This document shows positions 8,158 through 17,379 of a stretch of 64,000 nucleotides of DNA, piece after piece. Within the stretch, counting starts at the first letter, position 1. The number at the start of each line of letters is the position of its first letter. Position numbers and translations under genes: made by a program. Origin of the DNA: Cryobacterium sp. M96 (lineage in GTDB: Bacteria > Actinomycetota > Actinomycetes > Actinomycetales > Microbacteriaceae); contig NZ_PJJS01000054.1 of assembly GCF_002929845.1 (NCBI RefSeq), positions 144,392-208,391 of the forward strand. Direction: 5' to 3'. Below the pieces are notes generated by a model. It was not told the origin of the DNA. It ran no database searches and saw nothing but the letters and a program-made list of their open reading frames with translations.

Positions 8158-8970
8158 CTACAGCGGTAGCGCCCCGGCAATGTCCACCAGCGCGGCCTCC
8201 AGGTTGACGCCCCAGGTCTCCAGCAGCGCGAACAGCACGCCGTAGCCCGCATAGGCGGTGACCGGGATCAGCAGCAGCCACTCCCGCAGGGAGCCGGCGT
8301 TGCCCAGCACCGGCACGGACAGGTAGCCGCCCGATGACCACAGATTCTCGAGCACCGGCACCCGGCACCACCATCTGGGCGGTTTCGGGATCCACGGCCA
8401 GAACAGGGGCAGCCCGCCGGTGGTGAGCAGGTCGCCCAGAAGGTGCACGCCGTAGCCCAGTGTGAAGCAGATCACGAACCACGAGTGCTGCTCCGGGGCG
8501 AAAACGGCGATGAAAGCCGCCACGGCGAAGCCGATCGCCCAGGCCAGCCCCCACGACTGCTTCGAGAGGCCGAGCACCTTGGCCGCAAACGCGATCGCCG
8601 CGGCGCTCATCAGGGCCGGGCCGACGCGCACCGGTTCCGTGGCCCAGACGGGCTCCCAGAGCACCAGACCGATCACGGTGGCGAGCAGCCACGCCGAGAA
8701 CAGGCCGAGCAGGCTGTGCAGGCCGTGCCGGTGGCCGCCGGAGGCCCGGGAGATCCCCGTGGTGACGAGCCGGCCGAGCACGGGGACGGATTGCGAGATG
8801 GTGGCCGAGTTGTGGTCGGCGTCGGCGAGGAGGGCCGCCCCGGCGCAGAGCAGCGAGCCGGCGATCGTGCCGACGGGCGTCACAGGAAAGAGCCCGAGGC
8901 CGTGCCCGGCGGTCGCCGTGACGGCGATCCAGGCGGCGGCGCCGGTCATGGCATGGTGTGCACCCATCAT
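8158..8970 (-). CDS. YdjM-type membrane-bound metal-dependent hydrolase family protein
   Basis: 270 aa with about five to six membrane segments. The N-terminus MGAHHAMTGAAAW, the DADHNSATISQ motif, and the GGHRHGLHSLLG motif supply the conserved His/Asp residues of the YdjM family, whose members are predicted metal-dependent hydrolases. GVHLLGDLLTTGG adds a further His/Asp pair near residue 190. Substrate unknown. The start is one of two adjacent ATGs; open frame continues upstream but carries no family similarity. It follows the divergent dipeptidase gene. Confidence 0.85.
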   Translation of the reverse strand: MMGAHHAMTGAAAWIAVTATAGHGLGLFPVTPVGTIAGSLLCAGAALLADADHNSATISQSVPVLGRLVTTGISRASGGHRHGLHSLLGLFSAWLLATVIGLVLWEPVWATEPVRVGPALMSAAAIAFAAKVLGLSKQSWGLAWAIGFAVAAFIAVFAPEQHSWFVICFTLGYGVHLLGDLLTTGGLPLFWPWIPKPPRWWCRVPVLENLWSSGGYLSVPVLGNAGSLREWLLLIPVTAYAGYGVLFALLETWGVNLEAALVDIAGALPL

Positions 8971-9099
8971 GAGAGGGGGTCCTAACTGGTCCAAGTCTGA
9001 TTCAGGCCGTCGGGGGCATGCCGAGCCTCGACTAAACCGGTTCACCAGTTCCCGTTCAACTGTAGGTGGCTTCCGCTCCCCGCCCGTGCCGGCCGGCAC

Positions 9100-9105
9100 T
9101 AGCGT
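9100..9105 (+). promoter_or_regulatory. -10 box for leaderless dipeptidase transcript
   Basis: TAGCGT, six bases (GGGGGC), then ATG 9112. Same geometry as other leaderless candidates in the window. Confidence 0.4.
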
Positions 9106-9111
9106 GGGGGC

Positions 9112-10227
9112 ATGAGCACACCGGTTCCGTCCGCGCCCGCCGCGGCATCCGTCGTCGTGGAGCAGGCGCTGGCCCTGGCCCCGCTGATCGACGGCCACAA
9201 CGACTGGGCGTGGGAGTGCCGGCAGAGCCGCGACTACTCCGTGGAGGGTCTCGGGGGCGGTCTGTCCACCGACACCGACATCGCCAGGCTGCGGGCAGGG
9301 CAGGTCGGAGCGCAGTTCTGGTCGGTCTACGTCAGCGACGACCTTACAGGCGCCGACGCCGTGCAGGGCACGCTTGAGCAGATCGACTGGGTCTACCGCC
9401 TCGCCGCGCGCTACCCCGACGACTTCGGCATCGCGCGCAGTGCCGCCGACGTGGAGGCCGCCCGAGCGATCGGGCGCATCGCCTCCCTGCTCGGCGCCGA
9501 GGGCGGACACAGCCTCAACGACTCCCCGGCCGCGCTGCGCATGTTCGCCCGGCTGGGCGTGCGCTACCTCACCCTCACCCACGTGCACAACACGACCTGG
9601 GCCGACTCGGGCACCGATGAACCCGAGCACGGTGGCCTCACACCCCGCGGCGTCGACTACGTGCACGAACTCAACCGGCTGGGCATGCTGGTCGACCTCT
9701 CGCACGTCTCCCCGGCCACGGCGCATGCGGCGTTGGACGCGTCCGACTCGCCCGTCATCTTCAGTCACAGCTCCTGCCGGGCCCTCAGTGACCACCCCCG
9801 CAATGTGCCCGACGACGTGCTGTGCCGACTGGCCGCCAACGGCGGGGTGCTCATGCTCACCTTCGTGCCCCAATTCCTGTCCGAGGACTACTCGGTCTGG
9901 TTCGAGGGCGACCGGGCCGGGCCGGCGCCGGTCGTGACGCTGACGGATGTCGCCGACCACGTCGAACACGCCCGCCGCGTCGCCGGAATGGCCCACATCG
10001 GCCTCGGAGGCGACTTCGACGGCACCGACGAGTTCCCTGCCGGCCTCGAAGGCGTCGACGGTTACCCGGCGCTGCTGTCCGAGTTGGCCCGGCGCGACTG
10101 GTCGGCCGCCGACCTCGCGGCTCTTGCCGGCGCCAACGTGCTGCGGGTGTTGCGCGAGACGGATGCCGCGTTCGCGGCCGCCGGACACGCGGCATCCGGC
10201 GCCTCGGTGCCCCGGTTGGTGCGCTGA
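9112..10227 (+). CDS. M19 family membrane dipeptidase (renal dipeptidase-like)
   Basis: Zinc-dependent dipeptidase of 371 aa. Metal-binding motifs of the amidohydrolase barrel are visible: LIDGHNDWAW near residue 26, a Glu in LLGAEGGHSL, the His of VDLSHVS and the His of IFSHSSCRALSDHPRNVPDD. The late Asp is in HIGLGGDFDG. No signal peptide is seen, so the enzyme is probably cytoplasmic. It may cleave dipeptides of turnover or detoxification. Confidence 0.92.
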   Translation: MSTPVPSAPAAASVVVEQALALAPLIDGHNDWAWECRQSRDYSVEGLGGGLSTDTDIARLRAGQVGAQFWSVYVSDDLTGADAVQGTLEQIDWVYRLAARYPDDFGIARSAADVEAARAIGRIASLLGAEGGHSLNDSPAALRMFARLGVRYLTLTHVHNTTWADSGTDEPEHGGLTPRGVDYVHELNRLGMLVDLSHVSPATAHAALDASDSPVIFSHSSCRALSDHPRNVPDDVLCRLAANGGVLMLTFVPQFLSEDYSVWFEGDRAGPAPVVTLTDVADHVEHARRVAGMAHIGLGGDFDGTDEFPAGLEGVDGYPALLSELARRDWSAADLAALAGANVLRVLRETDAAFAAAGHAASGASVPRLVR

Positions 10228-10285
10228 GCATGCCGGGCCGGCGTGTTCCGCCAACCCTGCCGGTGCCCGGCTCCGAATCAGTGTC

Positions 10286-10996
10286 ATGACCCCTCGACGA
10301 CGCCCTGCCTTCTGGATCACCGTGTGGATCGCCGCCGCCGTGCTGCTCGCGGGGGCGGTGGCCCTGGCAATGCTCGCCCAGAGCGGCGTCCTGGGCCGCG
10401 GCCTGGGCGAGGCCGACCCGGGTCCCGCGGCCCGCGGCCCCGGCGAGACCGTGGTCGCCTTCTACGGCGACTCCTACACGCGCGGCACCGGCGGCTCGGC
10501 TGCGGACAAACGTTGGTCGACCATCGTCTCGGCAGAGCGCGACTGGACCGAGGTCAACCCGAGCCGCAACGGCCTCGGCTTCGTGAACCAGCGGCGGGGG
10601 GATGATCTGATCGACCAGGTCATCGCTGCCAGGCCGGACATCGTGATCAGCACCATGGGGCTCAACGACAACTTCTCGATGCCGTCCCGCGCCGACGAGA
10701 TCGAGGCGGCGATCACCCGCGACTTCGAGACGATCCGGGCGGCCCTGCCAGAGGCGCGCCTCATCGTCGTGGAGCCGTTCTGGTACACCGAGGAGCGCCC
10801 GGACTCCGTGGAGCAGATCATCGGCTGGGTTCAGGCGGCCGCGCTCGGCGCCGACGCAGACTACATCTCCGGCGCCTCCTACTGGCTCGACGGGCACCCC
10901 GAGTGGATGGCCGACGACGGCCTGCACCCCAATGACGCCGGCTACGCAGCCCTCGCCGAGCGGATGGACGCGGCGCTCGCCGCGCTGGGGCTGTAG
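10286..10996 (+). CDS. SGNH/GDSL hydrolase family protein, membrane-anchored
   Basis: 236 aa. Residues 8-30 form one membrane segment or signal anchor (FWITVWIAAAVLLAGAVALAM). The hydrolase core follows: block I FYGDSYTRG with the Ser nucleophile, a block III-like Asn in TMGLNDNFSM, and block V DGLHPNDAGY with Asp and His. The family contains esterases and acyl hydrolases acting outside the membrane; substrate unknown. ATG 10286 lacks a good ribosome site and follows the dipeptidase by 58 bases. Confidence 0.88.
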   Translation: MTPRRRPAFWITVWIAAAVLLAGAVALAMLAQSGVLGRGLGEADPGPAARGPGETVVAFYGDSYTRGTGGSAADKRWSTIVSAERDWTEVNPSRNGLGFVNQRRGDDLIDQVIAARPDIVISTMGLNDNFSMPSRADEIEAAITRDFETIRAALPEARLIVVEPFWYTEERPDSVEQIIGWVQAAALGADADYISGASYWLDGHPEWMADDGLHPNDAGYAALAERMDAALAALGL

Positions 10997-11094
10997 CTGG
11001 GGGAGTCCTGATCGATTGGTTGTGTCGCTCCCGGAACGGCAGAGCTGGTTGCACCGCGTGGACGCTGGTCAGCACAGACGGACCGCCGTGCCGG

Positions 11095-11115
11095 CGTCGA
11101 ATTCGTTCGGGACGG
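11095..11115 (+). repeat. Partial match to the palindromic intergenic element
   Basis: The 21-base word CGTCGAATTCGTTCGGGACGG is identical to the left outer end of the element at 59.9 kb (opposite strand). Weaker similarity continues for about 20 bases. The inner AATCTC core is absent, so this looks like one end only. Confidence 0.4.
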
Positions 11116-11194
11116 TGGTGCTGAAGGCCGGGCCGGGGGTGGTCCTCCCCAGACGCGGCCGCGCCGCCGACCGCACAGCTTCTCGACCCCGCGA

Positions 11195-11218
11195 GTGCCG
11201 GGAGCGCCTACCCGGCAC
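11195..11218 (+). promoter_or_regulatory. 8-bp hairpin upstream of yraN
   Basis: GTGCCGGG (11195-11202) and CCCGGCAC (11211-11218) enclose an 8-base loop. It lies 19 bases before the yraN start in an otherwise featureless 240-base gap. No T-run follows, so its role is unclear. Confidence 0.3.
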
Positions 11219-11237
11219 GCTGGGGGCGGAGGTGCTC

Positions 11238-11594
11238 GTGGCACGCAAAGACGAACTAGGCAGGCAGGGCGAGGAGTGCGCCGCCCTCTTCCTCGCCGCC
11301 GCCGGCTACCGGGTCGTGGAGCGCAACTGGCGCTGCGGGCAGGGTGAGATCGACCTGGTCGCCGAGCTCGGGGGAGAGGTCGTCTTCGTCGAGGTGAAGA
11401 CGCGTTCGGGAACCCGCTTCGGGCATCCGTTCGAGGCCATCACTGTCGCCAAGCTCGCCCGGCTGCGTCGCCTCGCGGCGGCGTGGTGCGAACAGGCGGA
11501 TGCCCGGCCCGCCCGCATCCGTGTCGACGCCATCGCCGTGATCATCCGTCCCGGCACCGAGCCCGTGATCGAGCACCTGACGGGCGTGTTCTGA
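11238..11594 (+). CDS. YraN family (UPF0102) putative endonuclease
   Basis: 118 aa restriction-endonuclease-like fold. LGRQGEECAALFLAAAGYRVVERNWRC, then GEIDLVAELGGEVVFVEVKTRSG with the E/D-(x)n-ExK active-site arrangement (EID, EVK). Usual length is about 120. I choose GTG 11238, preceded by GGAGG at 11228-11232; GTG 11232 is also in frame. It overlaps yifB by one base. The trio yraN-yifB-dprA is conserved and linked to DNA processing. Confidence 0.9.
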   Translation: MARKDELGRQGEECAALFLAAAGYRVVERNWRCGQGEIDLVAELGGEVVFVEVKTRSGTRFGHPFEAITVAKLARLRRLAAAWCEQADARPARIRVDAIAVIIRPGTEPVIEHLTGVF

Positions 11595-13129
11595 TGGGGC
11601 TCGCCCGCACGCATGCGGTGGCCCTGGCCGGGATGACCGGGGCACTGGTCGAGGTGGAGGCCGACATCTCCGGGCAGCTGCCGGGTATCATCCTGATCGG
11701 GCTGCCCGATGCGGCCCTGTCGGAGGCCACCGAGCGGGTGCGGGCGGCGGCGAAGAACTCGGGCTGTCCGCTCACCCGCAACAAGCTCACCATCAACCTC
11801 TCCCCGGCGTCGTTGCCGAAGCACGGGTCGGGCTTCGACCTGGCCATCGCGCTGGCCTGCCTCGGGGCCGACCAGGTGGTCTCGGCCGCGTCGGTGGGCC
11901 GGGTGGTGCACATCGGCGAGCTGGCCCTCGACGGACGGCTGCGGCCGACGCCGGGCATGCTCCCGGCGGTGATCGCGGCCTCCCGGCTTGGCCACGGCAC
12001 GGTGATGGTTCCCGCCGGCAACGTCGATGAGGCGACCCTCGTGCCGGGCGTGCGGGTGATCGGTGTCGCCTCCCTGCGGGACGCCGCCATCTGGCATGGC
12101 GCCGAACTCGAACCGATCCCGGTTGACCCCATCCTCGTTCCCGGCGACGCCGCGGCGGAGACGGCCGAACCCGACCTGGTCGACATCATCGGCAATGACG
12201 ATGCGATCCTGGCGTTGCAGATCGCGGCGGCCGGCGGTCACCACGTCTTCATGGTGGGGCCGCCCGGCGCCGGCAAGACCATGCTGGCGGCCCGGCTGCC
12301 CGGACTGCTGCCCGACCTCGACGCTGAGGCCTCCCTCGAGGTCAGCTCCATGCGGTCGCTCAGCGGCCGCGCCGTCGGGCGCGCCCTGATCACCCGCCCG
12401 CCGCTTGAGGCCCCGCACCACACGGCGACGGCGGCGGCCATGGTCGGCGGAGGCAGCGGGCAGGTCCGGCCTGGCGCGGCGGCGCGCGCCTCGCACGGGG
12501 TGCTCTTCCTCGATGAGGCTCCCGAATTCGCCTCGGCGGTGCTCGACGCGCTCCGGCAGCCGCTGGAATCCGGGGTGATCAGCATTCACCGCGCCAACGC
12601 GGTCGCCCACTTCCCGGCCCGCTTCCAGCTGGTGATGGCGGCCAACCCGTGCCCCTGCGGGCAGTACGGCGCCCCTGACCTGGACTGCACCTGCCCGCCG
12701 AGCTCCCGGCGACGGTACTTGGCGCGCATTTCGGGACCGCTGCTGGACCGTATCGACATTCAGCTGCGGGTGCAGCGCATCACTGCCGCCCAGCTGCGGC
12801 TGGCCACCGAGACGCCCCGACTGGCGAGCGCCGTCGCCCGCGGACGGGTGATCGAGGCCCGAGCCGCCGCGGCCCAGCGCCTCGCCGGCACGCCGTGGAC
12901 GCTGAACTCCGATGTGCCCGGCCCCTGGCTGCGCGGCCCCCAGGCCCGGCTGGGCAGAGCGGCCACGGCCATCCTTGACCGGGCGCTTGAACGCGGAGGC
13001 ATCACCATGCGCGGATATGACCGAGTACTGCGGGTGGCCTGGTCCATCGCCGACCTCGAGGGCGTGTCCCGGCCCGGCATTGAACAAGTAGGGCAGGCCT
13101 TGTACCTGCGGAAGGGAATGACGTCATGA
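11594..13129 (+). CDS. YifB family Mg-chelatase-like AAA+ ATPase (ComM-like)
   Basis: 511 aa. Residues 1-170 are the ChlI-like N-terminal domain (GLPDAALSEATERVRAA, NLSPASLPKHGSGFDLAIA). The AAA+ core has Walker A in VGPPGAGKTMLAARLPGLLP and Walker B in GVLFLDEAPEF, followed by the Cys-rich CPCGQYGAPDLDCTC loop. ComM, the studied relative, promotes branch migration during transformation. Its ATG overlaps the yraN stop (TGATG) and its end overlaps dprA. Confidence 0.94.
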   Translation: MGLARTHAVALAGMTGALVEVEADISGQLPGIILIGLPDAALSEATERVRAAAKNSGCPLTRNKLTINLSPASLPKHGSGFDLAIALACLGADQVVSAASVGRVVHIGELALDGRLRPTPGMLPAVIAASRLGHGTVMVPAGNVDEATLVPGVRVIGVASLRDAAIWHGAELEPIPVDPILVPGDAAAETAEPDLVDIIGNDDAILALQIAAAGGHHVFMVGPPGAGKTMLAARLPGLLPDLDAEASLEVSSMRSLSGRAVGRALITRPPLEAPHHTATAAAMVGGGSGQVRPGAAARASHGVLFLDEAPEFASAVLDALRQPLESGVISIHRANAVAHFPARFQLVMAANPCPCGQYGAPDLDCTCPPSSRRRYLARISGPLLDRIDIQLRVQRITAAQLRLATETPRLASAVARGRVIEARAAAAQRLAGTPWTLNSDVPGPWLRGPQARLGRAATAILDRALERGGITMRGYDRVLRVAWSIADLEGVSRPGIEQVGQALYLRKGMTS

Positions 13130-14385
13130 TGCTGTTTGGGCTGGAGGAATCCACGGTGGTTGCGCTGACCGGGGGCGTGCGGGCATCCGCCGGGTCTGGC
13201 CCGACGGATGCCGCGGCCGCCGCCGATGTGTTCGCGCGCGCCGCGTGGACCGGTATCTCGGAGCCGGGCGACGGCGCCGCCGGACTGCTCGTGCAGGGGC
13301 TGGGGGCCGGGCCGGCACTCAGTGCCGTCCTCGACCTGTGGACCGGGGCCCGGCTCGCGGGCGCGCTGGCCGCAACGGGGTTGCCACTGACCGACGACCT
13401 GCAGGCCCTACTGGAGCAGGCCCTGCAACGCTGGCGGCCGCGGTTATCCTCGGCCGAGGTGATCCGTTCCCTGCAGCAGGCGGCGCGCGCGTCCGCCGGG
13501 CTCCTGGTGCCCACTGATGCACATTGGCCGAGAGGCGTCGACGACCTGGCAGTCCACGCGCCGATCGCACTCTGGTGGCGGGGCATCCCGACCGCTCTGA
13601 CGGCGCTGTCCAACTCGATCGCCCTGGTGGGTGCCCGCGCGGCCACCGGCTACGGCGAGCATGTGACGATGGAGGCCTCCGCCGGGCTCGTCGACCGCGG
13701 CTTCCTCATCGTCTCCGGGGCGGCGTACGGCATTGACGGCATGGCGCACCGGGCGGCACTGGCCAGCTCGGGGCTGACCGTCGCGTTCCTCGCCGGGGGA
13801 GTGGACCGCTACTACCCGAGCGGCCACGACGCCCTGCTGAGCCGTATCGCCACGATGGGGGCGATCATTTCCGAACTGCCGTGCGGGGCCGCGCCCACCA
13901 AATGGAGGTTCCTGCAACGCAACCGGTTGATCGCCGCTGCCAGCGCGGCCACGGTCGTGCTCGAGGCCGGCTGGCGCTCGGGTTCGCTCAACACTGCCGG
14001 GCATGCCGCCGCTCTCGGCCGGCCGCTCGGGGCCGTTCCGGGCCCGGTGACCTCGCCGACGTCGGCCGGCTGCCATCGGCTGATCCGCGAGTATGACGCC
14101 GTTTGCGTCAGCACAGCCGCGGAAATGGCCGAACTGGTGGGCGAACGGATGCTGGGCCTCACCCTCGACCTGCCGCCCGCCGATGGAGACACGGCCGGGT
14201 TCGGCGGCCGCACGAGCGAGCAGGTGCGCGTGTTCGACGCTCTGAGCACGCGGGCGGCGCGCAGCGTGACCGACATCGCCCGTCGGGCCGGACTGTCGAT
14301 GTCAACGGTGCAGGGGTCCCTCGGCGCCCTCGACCTGGAGGGGGTGGTTCGGGAGAAGGAGACCGGCTGGGTGCGCGGCCGGTAA
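13126..14385 (+). CDS. dprA: DNA processing protein DprA
   Basis: 419 aa. DprA loads RecA on incoming single-stranded DNA during transformation, although it is present in many species not known to be competent. The Rossmann core is seen in SIALVGARAATGYG, FLIVSGAAYGIDGMAHRAAL, VAFLAGGVDRYYPSGHDALL, and RFLQRNRLIAAAS. The C-terminus has a winged helix (TDIARRAGLSMSTVQGSLGAL). The ATG overlaps the yifB stop as ATGA. Confidence 0.95.
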   Translation: MMLFGLEESTVVALTGGVRASAGSGPTDAAAAADVFARAAWTGISEPGDGAAGLLVQGLGAGPALSAVLDLWTGARLAGALAATGLPLTDDLQALLEQALQRWRPRLSSAEVIRSLQQAARASAGLLVPTDAHWPRGVDDLAVHAPIALWWRGIPTALTALSNSIALVGARAATGYGEHVTMEASAGLVDRGFLIVSGAAYGIDGMAHRAALASSGLTVAFLAGGVDRYYPSGHDALLSRIATMGAIISELPCGAAPTKWRFLQRNRLIAAASAATVVLEAGWRSGSLNTAGHAAALGRPLGAVPGPVTSPTSAGCHRLIREYDAVCVSTAAEMAELVGERMLGLTLDLPPADGDTAGFGGRTSEQVRVFDALSTRAARSVTDIARRAGLSMSTVQGSLGALDLEGVVREKETGWVRGR

Positions 14386-14495
14386 CGGTTCGCCGTTCAC
14401 CCGACCACCCCCCTGGTCGTCCCCGTCCTTTCGGCGTACGAGCACGTCGACCGTGGCCCCGTCGTTGTCATCCATGATCACTGGAAGACTCCTGA

Positions 14496-16529
14496 TCACT
14501 GGACGATCGTGACGATGACGGAGGCGCTCACAAGCCCCGAAGCTTCCGCCGTGAACGTGTACAGGCCCGCTTGATTGCCTTGGTAACTGACCTGGCAGCC
14601 ACTGAACGTAGCAACACCGTTGAGAGAAGTCCTGGTTGTCGCCGCGCACGACAGCGTGCCGGATCTGTTGGACGGTGGACTCGCAGAGAGCGTGACGCTT
14701 ACAGCGGCGTTCGCTGAGTTGCCGAAGGCATCCTGGATCGTGATTTCCGGCTGAGGCACGAAGAAGTCGTTCCTCTTATGGCTCTTCTGAGGGAATGTTC
14801 CGGTGAAAGCGAGTTTTGACGCGGCCCCGGCCGAGATCGTGGTGGTGTTGCTCGTGGCCGTGATGGGGCCTGCCACGACGGCCGTCAGTGTGTAGGCGCC
14901 GGCCTTGTCGATCCGACAACCGGTGAAGGTCGTGACGCCGGCGGTGCTGGCGGAAGCACACGCGGACAGGGTGGCCCCGACGGGTGTGTTGGTGAGGCTC
15001 AATGTCACGGCTGCGGTGCTGTTCGTGACGGTGTTGCCACCGGCATCCTGCACCGTGACAACCGGTTGGGTGGAGAAGGCACTCTGACTGATGGCGGTGC
15101 TGGTCGGGAAGGCGATGGCTAGTTTCGCTACGGAGCCGACCGATATGGTGAGGCTGCTGGACTCGGCCGTCCAGGTCCCTGAGGCCGCCGTGAGTGTGTA
15201 GCTGCCGGGTTTGTCGATCCGGCAACCGGTGAAGGCCGCGACACCGGACGCGGCCGCGAGCGGGTTGCCTGAGGTGCAGGACAGCGCGGCGCCTGCCTGG
15301 GTCGTGAGGCTGAGGCTGGTGGTGACGGTGTTTCCGAACGCATCCTGCACGGCAATGACAGGTTGGGTTGAGAACGGGGTTCCGCCGCTACTGCTATTGG
15401 CGGGCTGTGCGGTGAAGACGAGTCTCTTAGGGGGCCCGGCGGTGACGTTGATGCCGTTGCTCGTGGCGTCGGCGAGCCCGGCCGAGGTGGCGGTGAGCGT
15501 GTAGCTGCCGGCCTTGTCGATCTGGCAGGCGGCGAAGGCGGCGATGCCTGAGACGGCAGCCCGGGCGTTCGCGGCGCAGGTCAGGCTGGCCCCGGCGGGT
15601 GAGGTGAGGCCGAGGCTGATTGTTGCGGTGCTGCCGGTGATGGTGTTTCCGCCGGCGTCCTGAACGGTGACCATCGGTTGGACGGGCGCGGCGAACGTGG
15701 TCTGGCTGGTGATGGAGAAGTCAACGGCAGGTTGGGTGAAGGACAGTTTCTTCGCGGAGCCCGCGGAAACGGTCAGGGCGGTGCTCGTGGCGGCGGTCAG
15801 GGCACCGGAGGCCGCGGTGAGCGTATAGGTGCCGGCCCTGTCGATGGCGCAGCCGGTGAAGACCGCGATACCGGATGCTGCCGCCAGCGGGTTGGTTGGG
15901 CACGTGAGCCTGGCGTCGGCGGGCGACCCGGTGATTGCCAGTGTGACCGGGCTGGTACTGGTGGGCACTGTGTCTCCGGCGGCATTCTGGATCGCGACGC
16001 TGGGCTGGGCAGTGAAGACGGCGCCGCTGGTCGCGTCGGACGGTTGGGCCTGGAACGCGACTTTCGTCGGATTCGAGATCGTCACGCTGCCACTGGGGGC
16101 GCTCGCCGCGGTCCAGCCGTTGTAGACGGCGGTGACCGTGTAGGTATAGTCGCCGGTCAGAACGAGCAGGTCGTCGCAAAACGCGGTGGCCACGATGATG
16201 GTCGGGCTGGTGCCGCAGGCCGGGGTCGGCGTGCCGGTGCCGGTCTTGGTGCGGGTGGCGCAGGAGCCGGTCGGCGCGGGCGTGCCGACGGATGCCGTCC
16301 AGCGCAGGCTCGCGGTGCCGGCGCTCGTCGCGGGAACGAGCACGTCGGTGGGCGGAAGCAGCGTGCCGAGGGCTGCCGAGCCGGAGCCGAACCCGGGGGC
16401 GGTGTAATACGCGGAGGCGCCACCGGTTACGGACACGACCAACACGGCAAGGGTCACGGCGGCGGTGAGGCCGAAGAATGAGAGGCGGGTGTTTCCGGAT
16501 GCGGAACGGTGGGCACGGAGGGAAGTCAC
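14496..16529 (-). CDS. Secreted protein with FN3-like domain and five Ig-like repeats
   Basis: 677 aa. Residues 14-40 form a signal or anchor segment; it is followed by AYYTAPGFGSGSA, resembling the mature N-terminus of SipW-dependent TasA-like proteins. Residues 58-150 look like a fibronectin type III fold (YTYTVTAVYNGWTAASAPS). Five tandem domains of about 100-108 aa follow (155-677), each with VQDA.GN and CxxDKAGxYTLTA. There is no LPxTG anchor. GTG start with GAGAGG upstream. It shares its strand with the 17149 gene; adhesion or matrix function is inference. Confidence 0.8.
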   Translation of the reverse strand: MTSLRAHRSASGNTRLSFFGLTAAVTLAVLVVSVTGGASAYYTAPGFGSGSAALGTLLPPTDVLVPATSAGTASLRWTASVGTPAPTGSCATRTKTGTGTPTPACGTSPTIIVATAFCDDLLVLTGDYTYTVTAVYNGWTAASAPSGSVTISNPTKVAFQAQPSDATSGAVFTAQPSVAIQNAAGDTVPTSTSPVTLAITGSPADARLTCPTNPLAAASGIAVFTGCAIDRAGTYTLTAASGALTAATSTALTVSAGSAKKLSFTQPAVDFSITSQTTFAAPVQPMVTVQDAGGNTITGSTATISLGLTSPAGASLTCAANARAAVSGIAAFAACQIDKAGSYTLTATSAGLADATSNGINVTAGPPKRLVFTAQPANSSSGGTPFSTQPVIAVQDAFGNTVTTSLSLTTQAGAALSCTSGNPLAAASGVAAFTGCRIDKPGSYTLTAASGTWTAESSSLTISVGSVAKLAIAFPTSTAISQSAFSTQPVVTVQDAGGNTVTNSTAAVTLSLTNTPVGATLSACASASTAGVTTFTGCRIDKAGAYTLTAVVAGPITATSNTTTISAGAASKLAFTGTFPQKSHKRNDFFVPQPEITIQDAFGNSANAAVSVTLSASPPSNRSGTLSCAATTRTSLNGVATFSGCQVSYQGNQAGLYTFTAEASGLVSASVIVTIVQ
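14499..16067 (-). repeat. Five tandem Ig-like domain repeats (coding)
   Basis: Protein boundaries are 155-260, 261-368, 369-468, 469-572 and 573-677. Each repeat has two cysteines 14-18 residues apart (210/227, 318/335, 418/436, 524/538, 628/645), fit for one disulfide per domain. The first four share nearly the same CRIDKAGSYTLTA strand; the fifth is diverged (CQVSYQGNQAGLYTFTA). Confidence 0.85.
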
Positions 16530-16583
16530 GTCAACCTCTCACAGCTGTCGAACGAGCATGAATGTTCAGGGACTCAGATGTAC

Positions 16584-16636
16584 CAAAATAAAAATCGCAC
16601 AGGTGGGCAGGCTCGGAGAGAGCCTGCCCACCTGTG
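16584..16636 (-). terminator. Intrinsic terminator after the TasA-like gene
   Basis: A perfect 16-bp inverted repeat (16598-16613 with 16621-16636) encloses a 7-base loop. Read on the minus strand it follows the stop at 16643 and is trailed by TTTTTATTTT. It separates the TasA-like gene from the Ig-repeat gene. Confidence 0.9.
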
Positions 16637-16642
16637 ATCGAG

Positions 16643-17149
16643 CTAGTTGGATTTGAGCGTCAGCGTGACGGTGGCGCCCTTGCAGGCGTCCTGGTCGTCA
16701 GCGGTGTCAAGGAACATGAGCGTCGAGGCTCCCGTGATGGTCACATCGACGACGGTCTGGCTCCTGGGCATGCCCATCACGCGCGTGTCGGAGACGACGG
16801 ACGGGGCGATCGTAAAGTTGTCGGCGAAGACACACCCCGGGGCGTCAGTGCTGCCGGTCTGGGAGATGGTTGCGACCTTGAGGCTGGACGTGCCCGCATT
16901 TTTTGCGGAGTACGTCACCGGCACGGAGGCGCCCGGGGTCAGACCGTCGGCCAGGTGGGCGCTCAGCACCAGCGAGCCGTTGGACTTGGCGTTGGCCGCC
17001 GCACCGGTGCCGGAGCCGGTCGTCGACCAGTAGGCGTACGCTCCGCCTCCGCCGACCAGGAGCATCGCGGCCGCGACGAGCGCGATGCTCCTCACCCGCA
17101 GCTGCTTGGCGGTGCCGGCGGTTGCCTCGGGTGTGGTCTTCTTGGTCAT
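16643..17149 (-). CDS. TasA/camelysin-like secreted protein with SipW-type signal
   Basis: 168 aa. A basic start and hydrophobic stretch (RSIALVAAAMLLVGGGGAYA) lead into YWSTTGSGTGAA, the pattern of SipW-dependent exported proteins. The mature part is Ser/Thr/Val-rich beta sequence with two Cys (GCVFADN, DACKGATV) that could form a disulfide. The family includes matrix fibre proteins; that role is inference. ATG with AAGGGC upstream. No dedicated SipW peptidase is found next to it; lepB lies 11 kb away. Confidence 0.7.
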   Translation of the reverse strand: MTKKTTPEATAGTAKQLRVRSIALVAAAMLLVGGGGAYAYWSTTGSGTGAAANAKSNGSLVLSAHLADGLTPGASVPVTYSAKNAGTSSLKVATISQTGSTDAPGCVFADNFTIAPSVVSDTRVMGMPRSQTVVDVTITGASTLMFLDTADDQDACKGATVTLTLKSN

Positions 17150-17379
17150 GTGATGCCCTTCTATCGATTTCGGGTCTCGACAGTCCTCATCTGTGAGGAC
17201 ACGTGCTGAAAGCTAGGGCGGTCTCGTGTGCGCCGTTAGGCCGGATGAGCCCACAGAACGGGGCTGCGGGCCCCCCAATAGTGGGTTCGCGCGAATCCCA
17301 CCGAAGGGTGAATTCGCGCGACGACAGGCCGACGTCGGGGGCAGGCCGTAGTCTGGGCGGCACCCACGAAAGGTGAGTC

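Noticed and set aside
8971-10320. N-terminal 450-codon extension of the YdjM-like gene
   Set aside because: The frame is open but lies wholly antisense to the dipeptidase and has no family similarity; MGAHH at 8970 is the family's natural start.
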